From assembly GCA_036362985.1 (NCBI GenBank), contig JAYGXS010000004.1, forward strand, positions 28,500,362 through 28,564,361: a stretch of DNA of 64,000 nt. The letters run 5' to 3'. How positions within the stretch are numbered: position 1 is the stretch's first letter; each line of letters opens with the position of its first letter. Below, piece by piece: positions 9,720-21,539 of the stretch. Position numbers and translations under genes: made by a program. Below the pieces are notes generated by a model. The model was not told the origin of the DNA. It did no database searches and was given only the letters and a program-made list of their open reading frames with translations. Origin of the DNA: Ligula intestinalis (lineage: Eukaryota > Platyhelminthes > Cestoda > Diphyllobothriidea > Diphyllobothriidae).

Positions 9720-10800
9720 AGTTGGTGTAGTCTGTGCGCATGTGCGTGAAGGAAAGTAGCATCAATTTAGTAAGGGTAAAATAGCCAGTTTGATAGAAAA
9801 TAAATGGCAAGTTGGTTTACTGGAAGAAAAAAGTGTAAATGATGGAAACACAAAGAACTGCACGCCTACGCGAATTACTCCAGCAGCATACCAGCTGCCA
9901 CGTGATCAATCTTTGAATTTCAAATTTTCATCGCCTGGCTGAAAATAAATCATAAATGGCACCTTAAAGTCTCCTTGTCTTCGTCCGATAAACTGCACAA
10001 TTCTTGATTGCTCGTCGCATGACAGGCTGCTGCAGGGGGCCTCTAGACCAGAACTCAAAGACAACTCAAAAAGATGGTCCTCTGTCTTGTAGTCAGGTGT
10101 TAAGATTACGGCTAGGCTTACGATTAAGTTTAGGATCAGGTCCAAGAGAGCGGGAACGTTCCTGCTCCCTTGTGCTTCTGACAGGGGACGGGAGGGGAAC
10201 ATAAACGATTTCAATAGTTTATTTAAACTTTTGATTCTGCTGTTGAGCCGTCACTTCCATTGACCCATTCCCTTCTCTTTTTGATTAAACAGTGTATGGG
10301 ACGCTAAGGCTCTCCACGATATACGATTGGCCGGGCATAGGCGAATAGTGAACAGAAGCGTTATTTGCTTTCTCCTCTTTGTGAGTCCACTGGCGCAATA
10401 GGCGTCGTTGTGCTCACGTACGACCCTGTCAAACATCGATCCGTCGACAAAATGCAGTTACGGGCATTTTATTACCGTCAAGAACAAAATTCACAAACCC
10501 ATATCTAATGTTCACTTTGGTCACACTTGCTGCAGACTTTTCCAATCTATCGGGCTGGAAGCGGGCTCTGAGGAGGACATACACGTTCGCCAGTAAGATC
10601 AGTCATGACTCAACTTCAAGTCGAGAAAAGCTTGAATTTTAAGTTATGTAGGAAAATTAACAGGGAGTAAAAATCCCACACTCAGTCGACTGCGGTCACC
10701 AATCTGTTCTGTTTAATGCCAAAGTTCAAATTTCAGAACCTGGATACGAAAACATGACGACGGCTGCAGCAGTTTACGCAGATTATCCAGACATTGGACA
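9720..10800. other. no gene recognised
   Basis: Probably intronic DNA of the minus-strand gene. A short run of TTAAG/TTAGG-like words at 10090-10145 is not a clean tandem array. Nothing else is recognisable. Confidence 0.45.
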
Positions 10801-10811
10801 GAAACCGTGTT

Positions 10812-10900
10812 GAAGGAAGAACGACAAGAACAAGGGAGACTGGAATGACTCCTTCCAGTCTGCTTACCCTGTTCAACCAGTCACGCCCCAAACTCAGTTT
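10812..10900 (-). repeat. degenerate S-HHR SINE fragment
   Basis: On the plus strand AACAAGGGAGACTGGAATG is followed by a diverged segment and AACCAGTCACGCCC, matching the layout of the S-HHR SINE read in reverse. The ribozyme core is lost. Confidence 0.45.
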
Positions 10901-10904
10901 TAGA

Positions 10905-12300
10905 TAACCCAGGACCCGAAGCTGGCCTTCCTCGGGATTTGGCACTACGTCTAACGACCTACTTCTGCGCCGGGTACCCTGCCGGACATTCATGTCCAGA
11001 CAGGAAGTGGCCGCTGCCCCAAATCAATGTCCCACTCCTGGTAAGTGGGCTCAAAGACAGGTTTGAGACCAGGCTAATTTTACATCACATTAAACGGGAT
11101 ATAAAGGAAGACAGTGTGGTGCGATTTTGCCTCCCTTTACTCCCATCCATTTAAAATTGGTTCTATCCTTATTACCATCAACCCAGTCGCCTTGGAGGGG
11201 AATATCAACCACCGGATTATTCCTAGGTCAGCAAGCAGACGAGACTACGAAAACTAGCATGTACCGTCAGAAGGGCCAGATAAACACACCCTCAGCAGCC
11301 GTGCGAAAGGCGGTGGAAAAAGGTGTACCACCTGTATCGACTTATATGGACGCTAGGTGCGCAGTGAATAAGTCCGCAACAGGTGATTTCCCTAGGCTTC
11401 GGAAGCGCACGCATATGAACACCTGTCCGCAAAGCGGTGAAATTCTAGCGGCTATGAGAGGGCGCTTGCGCGTGGGCAGCAAACTGTCCAAGTGTGCATC
11501 ATCACGCAAGCCAGCTGGTGTAGAGTTTTACGTGAAGTGTGGAAATTTTTGTGAATTAATGCTGACCAGACAAGAAAGAGGGAGGTTCAGCAGCAATTGA
11601 TCGAAGGGGAAAGTATGGATGTAATATTTGCCGCGAAAAAAAAGACTTCCGAATATGCTATTCTGCTACCGGTTTCCACGGCGATGAAACTCAAGATAAA
11701 CAGTATTGGGGGAGGTAGGGCAACTTATAGACAGACTAACAGCACAGGCTAAAAACGGTGCAACGGGGACTATTAACATTTTAGGTACAGGAAAAAAACC
11801 GGCAGACTGAAGACATGAAGTCTGATATAGGCGGGACATAGGACGAAAAGGTCATACGACAATGGAACAAAGAAAGATACAGAGAACGACAAGGCACGGT
11901 TTATGGGGCATAGCCATGTGGATTCAATACCGAAAAAGACAAGGAAGGCCGGGAGGTTAAATTACGCTTTATAAGCCGTCGTCAGCCATTGCAGCCTGAT
12001 ACGTAAGTCTACAAAGGCACGCAGTAAGTCCCTCAGAGATAGCAACTCTTAAGGCCAAGACTTTAGGCCTGCCTTTATAGCTAAGGATTGGTCAAATGCC
12101 GCGCAATGAAGGAGACAAATGACGGACAGATAAAAAGAGGGCCTGCCCTACTCCCCAGCCTTTTTCGTAATGTATCAGTGGCGAGGTCGAGTCGAAGTGA
12201 CCAGAGGTATGACTAGCACATGACGCAAAGCTATCGTCTAAGGCATGCTACACGTATCTGTGGCCCCGTTTGGATCCAACGCAACAGTCCAACCTAATGC
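10905..12300. other. no gene recognised
   Basis: A 157-codon ORF at 11127-11600 (+) has no domain, no splice context and ordinary composition, so I do not call it a gene. The remainder is non-coding. Confidence 0.4.
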
Positions 12301-12321
12301 AGTACCAACAAAGACCAGGGA

Positions 12322-12366
12322 GACTGGAATGGTCATTTCTGGCTTATTCGACCTCATCAGCTTGCC
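12322..12366 (-). ncRNA. S-HHR SINE hammerhead-like motif, degenerate
   Basis: On the minus strand CTGATGA and GAAA are intact and the 3' strand CCAGTC is present. The upstream strand reads GGCAAG, so stem I is lost, and the stem III palindrome is altered to ATGACCAT. Inactive relic. Confidence 0.5.
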
Positions 12367-12704
12367 ATACCCGATGCCCGAACCCGCCACCTATTTTTTA
12401 TAAGTTAGTAATGCTGTATTGCTGCTTGTATTACAGAAGCCACTGTGCGGCTGCAAGTGACGCACGAGGGTGAACGCCAAGGTATAAAGGCGGAGTGTGG
12501 TCTGTCAGGCGATTGATGAGCGCGCACAACTACCACCGTTCAACCCAGTTTGGGGCCCACTTCATTCCGCATTACCATCCCATTCATAAAAACACACGGG
12601 ATCAGCAACCCCCCCCCCAAGAAAAAGTCGGCTTGCGTTCAATTCCAGAAAAGGTACCTAGATCCGTGTTCTAATTCTAACCTTACCTTAACCCCCAGTT
12701 TGTA

Positions 12705-13165
12705 TTTCTTACGGCTGTGATCATGCATGACCTAGCCGGCCTCAATGATGTCAAGAACGGTAGCTGTCCATGCGTGACGATTGGTGGCAGTGGATCTGGA
12801 AAGCCCCACCCAGTCCCTTCTCCAGCGACGGAGACCGAAGATAGAGGATCCAAGAACTGCTTCCATGTCTTGACGGAAGGTGTCGAGCCAAGTCTTCAGT
12901 TGCCCTCCTCTTCAACGTTTCCAGGTGGGCTGCGGCGCCGGGTCGGGGGCAACATGGCTAAGCTCATGGAGCGGACGACAAAGAATGTGTTCAAACAACC
13001 TCAGTCATCTTTCTTGAATGGCCTGAGATATCCTGGCAATACGATAGCAGCGGGTACAGACTGTCCCATTTGAGATGAAATCGCTATACTTAACTCGCAG
13101 GATCGTCCTCACGCACCGGTGGTGAAAGACCTCCAGTCTTCGCTCATCTTCGGCACGCACAGCCC
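12705..13165 (-). mobile_element. LINE fragment, C-terminal end of the RT protein
   Basis: Minus-strand translation gives EDERRLEVFHHRCVRTILRV, KYSDFISN, RIARISQAIQER, a TGA stop, then RRWRRDWVGLSRS and TVLDIIEAG. This matches the conserved tail of RTE/CR1-like non-LTR elements and the copy at 59.6-60.3 kb. It is 5' truncated and carries at least two in-frame stops. The element seems to end just past GATCACAGCCGTAA, where similarity to the other copy stops. Confidence 0.75.
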
Positions 13166-13481
13166 AGCCCTAAACTTAGTCCTAAATCTAATGTTGCTGT
13201 GATTCAGTGCACACTCACCTATATTACGGGGGGTGCCTAATCCCGCGTCTTACCTACCCTAGTAGCACGTGCAGACCAAGTGGACAGAATCTGGTATAAA
13301 TCCGGCATATGTATCCTGATTTCCAGTAGGATTCCATGATGGAATCAGCATTACCCTTCAGCCAATACTACTACTAGTCGCTGTGCGATTGCCTAAGAGG
13401 GCTCCAACGAGACGTAACTGGATCGGAGAGCGCCCACAGGAGAAGTAAGTGCCTGGTGGGATGAGAGAACTGGTTACTTAC

Positions 13482-13747
13482 TCTGACTACTACCGCCACC
13501 ACCAGCAATAGCAGTGGCCATGTTCTGCGCGGTCCGACTCCGTGGACTCAACTTCCGTCGGTCGACCGGCGAGATGTGTTGGCGCTGGGGAACAGGTCGA
13601 TCTTGGCAAGATGGCGAGTGGGGCGGAGGTGGTGGTGGTGGCTGAGGTTTTGCAGCCTCTGACTCAGTCTGGCTCATGCGTGAGGGGCTGCCGCCGGGGA
13701 AGGTGGTGGTGGACAAATCAGCCGTGGCCGGTGGAGGCGAGGCGACC
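13482..13747 (-). CDS. coding exon E3 of the minus-strand gene, Pro-rich
   Basis: On the minus strand a strong acceptor (CCCTTTTTGCTCACAG) ends at 13748 and a donor (AGA/GTAAGT) follows at 13481-13476. The 266-nt exon encodes VASPPPATADLSTTTFPGG, SPSRMSQTESEAA, a run of prolines (KPQPPPPPPPHSPS) and RRKLSPRSRTAQNMATAIAG. It enters with one nucleotide of a codon, which fits E2 ending in AG (AG+G = Arg). It leaves with one nucleotide, which fits E4. Disordered and SH3-ligand-like. It could still be a spurious ORF in GC-rich DNA, but both splice sites are good. Confidence 0.6.
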
Positions 13748-13954
13748 CTGTGAGCAAAAAGGGAGAAAACACGACTGTTAGGAGAGAGAGCGAGCGGGCG
13801 AGCAAGAGGCAGTTGTGCTTGGGGGACGGTGATCGAAGCTTTAAACAGTCCAGTACACAAGTGACAAGGCTGGACTCGAGGGCGGGCGCTTGCGGCTGTC
13901 CCGAGTACGTCAGAAACAATCTAAGGAAATTATCAGAAATACATTGTCGACAAA

Positions 13955-14165
13955 GACATGGAAGAAGAAAATTTTCGTTTCTGGCTTATTGGCCCTCATC
14001 AGCCAGCCGTGCCCAACCCCAGGGGTGGCGAGCCCCGAACCCAAGACGTTGTTGGTTAGATATCCAACTACTGCGCCACGAGTTCGTTGCATTACACACA
14101 GTGGTAGATAGCCGCTCACCGATCGTTGACGGAACTCCCTTGTTTTTGACGGTAATGTATTTCTG
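13955..14165 (-). repeat. S-HHR SINE copy with tRNA-like head
   Basis: Minus strand: an A-box-like GTGGCGCAGTAGTTGG, B-box-like GGGTTCGGGGCTC, then GGCTGGCTGATGAGGGCC and AAGCCAGAAAC. Core CTGATGA and GAAA (14002-13978) are present. The stem III and stem I 3' strands are diverged. Confidence 0.55.
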
Positions 14166-14776
14166 CCTGTAATATGCTAACCACCGAGCAATTTCTAGTT
14201 GTGCTCGAGGGCGAGGTCCAGGGCACAAAAGGACGAGTGGGGGTTCCGTAACGGATCAGTGAGCACCTATCCAAGTTGTGAAGAATTTGGGGCACTTACG
14301 CGTGCTCAACGGAAGAAGACTATATACATGATTTTACTGCAGTGGCCAAGTGCAACAGTAATAAGGCAGGAAGAAGTGAAATGCAGCGCATGGAAGATAA
14401 CTTGGAAACTCAGCTCAGATCATCCAACTGAAGATGCTGTGGAACTGGGCTGTCAACCTGTAAACATGACACACATGAGGACAGCCTCGATCCTCTGTCA
14501 AGTTATAGGGTGACAGAGGGAATCTGCAGAAACGGCACAGGTTAGTCTCACTAGTTAATGGTGACAAAACGATGTAGGAACGGTAATAGTGTCCAAAAAT
14601 ATGTTAAGAGTCAAGATAGACGGTGAAGGACGGATGCATCAATGGGATCAGCACAATGGTAAGGAATAAAATGCGTAATGGTATAAAAAATATGGATTCT
14701 ATATAGCCCCCCCCCAAAAAAACTATAATCATGTAGGCCTTATTGCACTGAGAGTTTAATTAAGGCTTTCAGATCT

Positions 14777-14786
14777 NNNNNNNNNN
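14777..14786. other. assembly gap, 10 N
   Basis: Ten undetermined bases. Confidence 1.
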
Positions 14787-14879
14787 AGACAAAGTAGGCA
14801 GAGCAACCTCTGCTGCAGCTCTCCCAGTTAGTACAAGGAAACTTCTGGCTGAGGAGCCTAACTGTACGACAGCCTCGAC

Positions 14880-15070
14880 CGTCGTCTCCGATGAGGTCCG
14901 CCATGCGCTCCCCAGCAGGGGAGGCAGCGCAGGGATGGTGACTTGCGCATGAACCAGTTTTAGGTAGCAGTGGACTTGCGTTACACCTATCTCACTATCT
15001 TTTTTCCCTCGCCCAGCTGTGCGCAGCGTAACACAGATTCAAGAAGACCGAAAGTTGGATCGGGCGCAGG
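14880..15070 (+). repeat. R1-related fragment
   Basis: GGTGACTTGCGCATGAACC, then AGCAGTGGACTTGCG and the GATCGGGCGCAGGTGACTAG stretch, align with 9070-9230 and with R1. Confidence 0.45.
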
Positions 15071-15079
15071 TGACTAGCA

Positions 15080-16380
15080 CGGCATAAGTCTGCAACTACG
15101 CATGTCACCATGCCGCCCCATGTGCGGCATTTGTTATGGGAATGCATCCTGAATAACGTCTGCCGTTCCCCGATCTAACCTCCCCCCCGCAGTTGATCCA
15201 GCGCATCTACCACGTGGCCTGTCTAGGAGATCAAAGCCGACTATACAATGTGTGCCTGTATGCTGTATTTTCGTTGGAAAACGGAAAGATAAAAAGGTAC
15301 TCTGTCACTCTGTTTGAACAGAGATCCTATAGGCTTAGCAAGTACCATATGTTTCAGCTGTTTTGCTCTTATGAACAGAATAAATTAAAAAGAATTCTGA
15401 ACTAGGTAAACGGCGAAGAGGGAGGGGGATATAAAATTTTTTTCGTTAGATCGAAAAGTTGAGGAATGAAGCGGTTCCGCCAATCAAAAAGGTCAGGTTT
15501 AGATCGGTGCATCCACACTCGAAATAAAGATAGAGTTTGGCAAGGTATAGCGGTCGACCAAAGGAGGCGGGGCACACGGAACTCATCAGGGGTATACATA
15601 CCAAGGAATGTGGTCTATGTTCGGAACGAAAACAATAAATGATAGCCAGCAAGAGACCGTAGACAGCACAAGAAGGTGGATGAACACTGCTCCACGCAAT
15701 CCGCACCATCTATCGTCTGGATAGAAACGTGGTCCAGCACATGGCCGCACCCAAGCTCCTTTTGGGCAAACCGAGTTGTTTGTTTTTTATGCCTTCAGAC
15801 TGCCTAAGGCACTAATGAGAAATGCGCAATCGCTGAGCCAGCAAAATTCCTCGGCCTGGTTACAGGTGTCACTCATTTCCCTTGAGTAAGTCAATAACTA
15901 GGGACTAGGAGGTACTGACAGCTGATCTAGTGCCGTACCACGTCAGCAGACAAGGTTATCAATTGTCGCTTAAGCCCTTAACCTCACAGTATTGATATGC
16001 ATTTCCGAATGAGAAAAGACACCCCTCGCGAGTGATGATAAGGGAAGGAATTGCTGTAAAAAAATACAGAGAGTGAGGATGGCATTGGGGCTCGGCTCGA
16101 TTATGCTAACAACGCCTTTTTAAGCCTAGGGACTATTAACGAAACTCAATAACCAGCAAGATCGACGCATACCCGTTATTTGTGCAGCTGGTTCTCAAAC
16201 AGCATGCATGCAGGTGAAATGAGAATATCTTCACGAAATTTTGGCCGAGAATGAGCCTCCAACTAGGAAACATCGACCTCGTGACAGAAATAAATTTGAC
16301 ACGTTGTTTCCAATAAAAGAAAACATGCGAGCCCCAGGAAGTAATTTAGAAGAAGAAGATGCGATCGCTGAGACAGAAAT
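15080..16380. other. no gene recognised
   Basis: Short unrelated ORFs only. Likely intronic DNA. Confidence 0.45.
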
Positions 16381-16460
16381 CTTATCCGCCTGAAGTTTTG
16401 AAGTCTGTCGCGGATTCTTCATCAGAGGCATTAGCATAAACAGTAGTAGTTTTTGAGCCA
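16320..16460 (-). mobile_element. PLE-B orphan tail with hammerhead-like motif
   Basis: Minus strand 16429-16388: GCCT, CTGATGA (exact), a weak stem II AGAATCC...GACTTC, AAAA, CTTC, AGGC. It is followed by the family sequence CTGTCTCAGCGATCGCATC, a short TTC run and TTACTTCCTGGGGCTCGCATG. Stem I is paired. GAAA has changed to AAAA and stem II is damaged, so activity is doubtful. No coding part of the element is attached. Confidence 0.6.
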
Positions 16461-16861
16461 ACATAACAGCTTTTTAGGAACGAAAAGTTGAGGTGAATCT
16501 AACATCCTGGAATGTCGTTGCAACGGGAAAAGGGTGAACTATTATTTTGTCAGAGTGGACCTGAAGTTGCAGCCAAGAGCAGCATACAAAAAGGCGCTCG
16601 GATAATGATGGAATAGAAATTTCTGCCGAGATAAAAAGCCTTCGAGAAGTTTAAGAAACTACGGCCGTAACTAGAAGCAAAATGTCAATGTGACCGTCGA
16701 TTGCGATTATTTACATTGAGTTTCCCGCGCCATGGTGGGCACAGAACGGTGAATTGTTCAAGAAATGTTTATGACTTTTGCAGCAACTGCCTTACATCAC
16801 CTCTTTCCTCATTGGCCTGAGCCTGGTAGCAGGACAGAGTCCTATTACAGGCAGCTAGCAT

Positions 16862-17030
16862 TTCCAGCAAAGACAAGGGAGACTGGAATGGCCATTTCCG
16901 GCTTATTAGCCATCGTCAGCCAGTCATACCCGGTCCCAAGTGGCGTCCCACCCGAGCCTTGAACTCACGAGGTTTATGCTCAAAGTCAAACGTCCTAATC
17001 ATTGAGCCATTTGCTCGTTGTCTTGCCAGT
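16862..17030 (-). repeat. S-HHR SINE with tRNA-like head, copy at 16.9 kb
   Basis: Minus strand order: A-box-like ATGGCTCAATGATTAGGACG, B-box-like GAGTTCAAGGCTCGGG, a short linker ending in GGGTATGACTGG, the hammerhead-like unit at 16925-16881, then TCTCCCTTGTCTTTGCTGG. This pol III head plus ribozyme layout recalls the Schistosoma Sm-alpha repeats. Confidence 0.65.
16881..16925 (-). ncRNA. S-HHR SINE hammerhead motif, fully paired copy
   Basis: Minus strand: GACTGG, CTGACGA (fits CUGANGA), stem II TGGCT-AATA-AGCCG, GAAA, then TGGCCAT, T, CCAGTC. Stem I is a perfect 6 bp. Stem III is the self-complementary ATGGCCAT, a zero-loop palindrome that could only pair fully between two molecules. The predicted cleavage nucleotide is the U before CCAGTC. 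All invariant core positions are present. This is the best-preserved SINE copy in the window. Confidence 0.65.
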
Positions 17031-17039
17031 TTGGATTGG

Positions 17040-18320
17040 GGAGTATTCTCTCTTGCTGATAAACGTTCACCCGGCCGTTAACGGAACTCATCTGTCCCAC
17101 CCTGCCTGGGGCCTGGACAGAGTCTGTATGTTACATAGAGGTAAAGAAGATTATAAACATGTTTTCAGTTTGCAGCTAAGGGCTATGCTAAAATATTTAT
17201 AATTAGGGGGTAAGCCATTCTAAGACGGTAAAGTTGAGAACTGATCATTGAGTCCAAATGAGCAAAGATTATCAGTCGTAATATGTTCCCCCACCTTTAG
17301 GCAAAACTACATTACAACATCCCGGAGCGCCATTGAACCTGAGAAAATAGTAAGCTCTTCTCTTGTCAGAGTGGGCCTTATAGTGTTTTTAAGAGAAACA
17401 ACGCCAAATGATAATGAAATACAGCTGAGAAGGCTTCGAGAGGGCCAAGAAACTACAGCCGCTATCAGCAGCAATATCAGCATGTCAGTGTGATCGTCGA
17501 TAACGATTATTTACATGTGTTTTCCACGCCACAGTGACATGCGCGTAAAAAAAGTTTATGATGATAGCAGACTTGTGCAGCAACTACCTGAGCCTGAGGA
17601 CAGAACCGAGTCAGGCGGGATCGAACGCGTTGGCTAGCAAAACGAAACGGCCAGTCTACGCGTGCCACGCACGAACTCACTCGCGCACTGTCACCGTATT
17701 AAAAAATAAGCAAAAACGTTATTCCACAAAAACGGCTGTGGCCAGTGTAGTCATAGTAATCCCTCTCAACTCCAGCGCAGTATCAGAATTCTCGACAAAG
17801 AAATACCGCTGCCACCACCACCATTAACATGGGAACATTGATCCCAGAGGTGTCTAGCAAACAAAGTCTGCCCTCCTGCTGGGTGGCATACATGTGTGAG
17901 CGCGAGAGAAGGGGTTAGCCAGGAATGAGATGAGTGGAGTTATCTGGCTTTGCCAGGACATGGCTGGCTGCAGACAGCAAAGACGCCAGAAATGACCATG
18001 GTGGTCTCCCCCCCCCCCTACAGTGTTCTGTCTATACCTCACCGTGAACGTGGCCCTAATATTCCATTTGACAAAAGGGGAGAGGCCATTGTAGGCTACT
18101 TTAGTTTGACAGTCAGAATTGCTACTGAGCAGAAGGCAGGCATGAGTAATATTCGTTTAGCGTGCGCACAGCGAGAAGGGACTTAGGGTGAAAAGTTGGC
18201 GGAAGAACTTTTAAATCTCCAAGAAGGCAGAAAAACGGACTAACTCGGTATTAAATGAACGAATAGGGCCAAGAAAAGAGGCAGTTGCCAAACTCAAATG
18301 TCTTTATCGAAGGTCTCGGA
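17040..18320. other. no gene recognised
   Basis: Short ORFs and a short poly-C at about 18010. No family features. Confidence 0.45.
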
Positions 18321-18324
18321 AGGC

Positions 18325-19170
18325 TGATATGTTTTGTCACCATAATTCCCATGCGAAGGTATCCGTGATCTTTCCTTCTTCCCTGTTTGCATACGGTGAG
18401 GACCTCATCAGCGACCGCATCCATCGAACCTGGCGATCCGCCATAGTCCACGCGGCCCGAAAAGCTTCTCCCTTGGTTCGATCCGTAGCGGACTGTTAAT
18501 AATCTCGGTGGATATTTCTGTTTTTGCAACCTTCTCGGCGGACTCAACAATCAGCAAATGAGTGTCTGGCCGCATCCTTCGCACTTTGGTGAGGATCCCA
18601 GTGATCTCTGCGACGTCCCCCCCCCTCCCCGGCGTTAGCCCCCCCCCCCCCCCAAGAGCAACAGTTTTTTTCTCCTAAAAAATCCCAAGGAGTTTTTTTC
18701 ACTGCCCGTTCTTTTTTAACTATGCTCCACCTCATTGGATCACGTCAATTGGCCTCGCCAACAAACTCAGATACTTTAAATGTAAAGATAGCAATAACAG
18801 CGAGATTTATTGGATCCATGGCATTTCGAGAGAGCTCTTCAGTTGCTTTTTTTTGATTACACAACACATATGTAAAAATTGGGAACTAAAACGTAACCCA
18901 CCTACATCTCCTTAAAATATACTGATACTGAATCCCACCGATTTACAGAATAGGAAACGAGCACAAATTGGCATTATTTATTAGAAGACCAAATTTTATG
19001 TGAATCTCGGGAGAGACACGGATTCGTAAGGCCCACCCTCATAACGCAAGGTGGTTACGACGGCCTCTTGAGGAAGTAAATAAAAAAAGTCTAATTTACG
19101 CTGCAGTAAAAAAGGCAATTTTGAGGAGCTCCATATATCCGTGCCCAACCAATGAAACGACAGACCTGTC
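18325..19170 (-). repeat. tandem duplication unit A
   Basis: About 850 bp, repeated at 19252-20075. On the minus strand it keeps an open frame: VAEITGILTKVRRMRPDTHL, LIVESAEKVAKTEISTEII, LRIEPREKLFGPRGLWRIAR. The matching frame in unit B reads QPDTPLLIAESADMVAKTEI. Conservative replacements between the two suggest descent from a coding sequence. I do not recognise the protein. A poly-C of about 16 nt lies at 18637-18654. Confidence 0.55.
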
Positions 19171-19251
19171 TGACAAAACATCGAGTTAAACCCCGACTGA
19201 TGCCACGGGTTTGTAAGTAATCTGCCACATTAAAGGTTCAGTGGAACATGT

Positions 19252-20075
19252 GTGGCCGGCAAAGCCACGACTTCACTGACGCGAAGGTCTCCGCAGTCTT
19301 CCCTGCTTGAATATCTGCATAACGTGATGACCCCGTAAACGACCACATCAGTCAAACCTAGCGATCGGCCATAGTCAACGCGGCCCGAGAAGCTTCTCCC
19401 GTTTTTCGATACGTAGCAGCCTGTCAATCACCTGGGTGGATATTTCTGTTTTTGCAACCATGTCGGCGGACTCTGCAATCAGCAAGGGCGTATCTGGCTG
19501 CATATTCCGCACTTCGGTGATGATCCCGGTGACCTCTGCGATGCTTCCTCCCCTCGTTGGACCCTCCTCCCAAACAAAGGGATTTTTTTCACCTAAAAAT
19601 TCCCAGCCGTTAGAAGCGCCTCCCTCCTCCCCAAGAGCGACAGTTCTTGTTTCCTAAAAATCCCAAAGGGTTTTTTTAACGTCAGCTCTTTTTTTAAATA
19701 CGCACCGCCCCATTGGCTCATGTCAACTAGCCTCACTCACAGACTGAGATACCTGATACCACAACACACATGTACAAATAGGGAACTCAATGGTAACCCG
19801 CCTACATCTCCTTCAAATATACTGATACTGAACTTCACGCCAAGGTCATTCAGAATGTATTTCTGATGGAATAAAAACCTAACCTAACATAATAAGTTTG
19901 CTTTGCTACCCAAATCCAGTTCTTTTTCGCTAGATCTGAGCAAATTCGGGTCATATTGGCAGGGGAGCCACCCAGATAACACAAGGTGTTTACATTTGGC
20001 ATAACAGAGATACCACCCCTTCTCAAGGTCGCATCAGCCTCCAACAGACAGACAAGCAAAGTGGCGTTAAAAGAC
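19252..20075 (-). repeat. tandem duplication unit B
   Basis: Diverged direct copy of unit A, with the same order of motifs: CGCGGCCCGAGAAGCTTCTC, GGTGGATATTTCTGTTTTTG, the AAAATCCCAAAGGG words, and the CCGCCTACATCTCCTTCAAA block. The minus-strand frame is interrupted by a TGA after KLLGPR. Confidence 0.55.
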
Positions 20076-20249
20076 GTCAATACTGCTTAAGAACTGCGAA
20101 TTCTCCACACCACACCGCCGCCTCGAGGGCACACACGCGCCAGCTGTGGCACATGGTGTAGGTTCTGTCAAATTCTGACCTGAGCCAGACCGTCACACAC
20201 ACACACACAAGGGCAGAATTTTGCATACCCGAAGGCCGCATTCAAGAGA

Positions 20250-21235
20250 GTGGGAGTGAGAGACTGCGAGAGAGAGAGAGAGAGAGTGATCGCGCTTAGA
20301 ACTGAATCGGTGAGGGCTGGGGAATGGGGGGGGGGAGGGAGTGATCAAGGGTACGGCCACACGCCATTACACGAAGGAAGACCGCAAAGAGCAGAGGAGG
20401 CGTCAAATGAAATAAGCGTGTGCGTGTGTGCGGGCGTGTGTGCATACACGATGCAAAGTTTGTTCGACAAAAAAAATATGAGCCACCCGGCGACCGTGAG
20501 AAAAAACAGAGACTATGGCAGAAAAGGAACATAACGAGCCAAAAAGACATACGTCACATCACAGAACTAGGCACTACTGGTACCAGTGGCGTCTGCGCGG
20601 GCTCCGCTAAAGAGAAAACTGAGCGCGAAAAAGTGTGTCGCGGTGGCTACGGTGTGGTCTACGCAGGCTCAAGACAGGCGCAGGAATTTGCTTAGAAAGA
20701 GAAAATTCCTATGGGAATAAACGAGGAGCTTAGCTGAGTTTGAGGCACACATGCGAGGCTGCCAAAAAGTAAGCACTTTTGCTGAAAACGTGCGGACGTA
20801 CAGACGATGAAGGCTTAACCAGTGCCTTTCGCAAGTCAACGGTACAGTGGTCGGTCAGGAGATGCATCAAATAATTCTCAAATGGAATGCGCAAAATAAG
20901 TGGAGTAAAGTATGGCCCTGGTCAAATTATTTACTGAAATATGATTGGACGAAAAACCCTGCAAAAGATGGCAACGAAGACTCATATAGACATAGGTGAT
21001 GCAAGTTTTCGATTGTAAGGGATCAACCCCACAGCGTCAGGTTTTTCTTATGCGTACACGGCGCGGTAGAAGGCGAATATACAGCTAGTATCGCCAACAC
21101 AATAAAACGGGGTCCTGAATATGCAGACAATGGAGTGAGCGGAGCAAGTTACCATGGCAGAAACGGCAAAATAAACGTTCGCGTGGTTCACGTCTAACTA
21201 TAAAAGGCTTGGAATAAAACGGCCGGAAAAACTTA
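20250..21235. other. no gene; short shared repeat and GA run
   Basis: A (GA)n run lies at 20264-20286. Positions 20430-20540 share about 110 bp with 22200-22300, including ATGAGCCACCCGGCGACCGT and GAGAAAAAA. Nothing coding recognised. Confidence 0.45.
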
Positions 21236-21390
21236 AAACTACCCGTTGCCCCACCCTCCCCCAATATAATCGGCTATGGGCGTTTTTGGAAGGAACGAAC
21301 CTAGGAAAACGTTAGGGCTAGGGCTAGCGCTAGCTCTAGGGCCAAACTTCGGGCTAAATTTACGAAAAAAGCAGAGGCAACAGTAGTTTA

Positions 21391-21531
21391 AGTAGTGCAC
21401 CTTATATATCCTTAGTCTCAAGATTTTGTTCTACGCAAACGGTGGTTATAGGGGCTGTATGGGTGAGGAATTGGGATAGGCAGTGGAATATAATTTCATA
21501 ACTGCATTCTTATTTTATTGTATTTAGAAAT
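21391..21531 (+). repeat. M1 MITE, one end only
   Basis: AGTAGTGCACCTTATATATC, then ACGGTGGTTATAGGGG and GGGATAGGCAGTGGAATATA match the termini of the M1 elements at 44.0 and 58.6 kb. The opposite terminus is absent. Confidence 0.6.
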
Positions 21532-21539
21532 GTTGTTAG

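Noticed and set aside
11127..11600. 157-codon ORF as a hypothetical gene
   Set aside because: No domain, no splice sites, no homologue in the window, and a length possible by chance in intronic DNA.
18385..18400. CTGATGA on the minus strand within tandem unit A
   Set aside because: No GAAA follows at the right distance and the word is not kept in unit B.
21300..21340. Telomere-like GGGCTAGGGCTAG words as an interstitial telomere
   Set aside because: The motif is short, irregular and not repeated TTAGGG.
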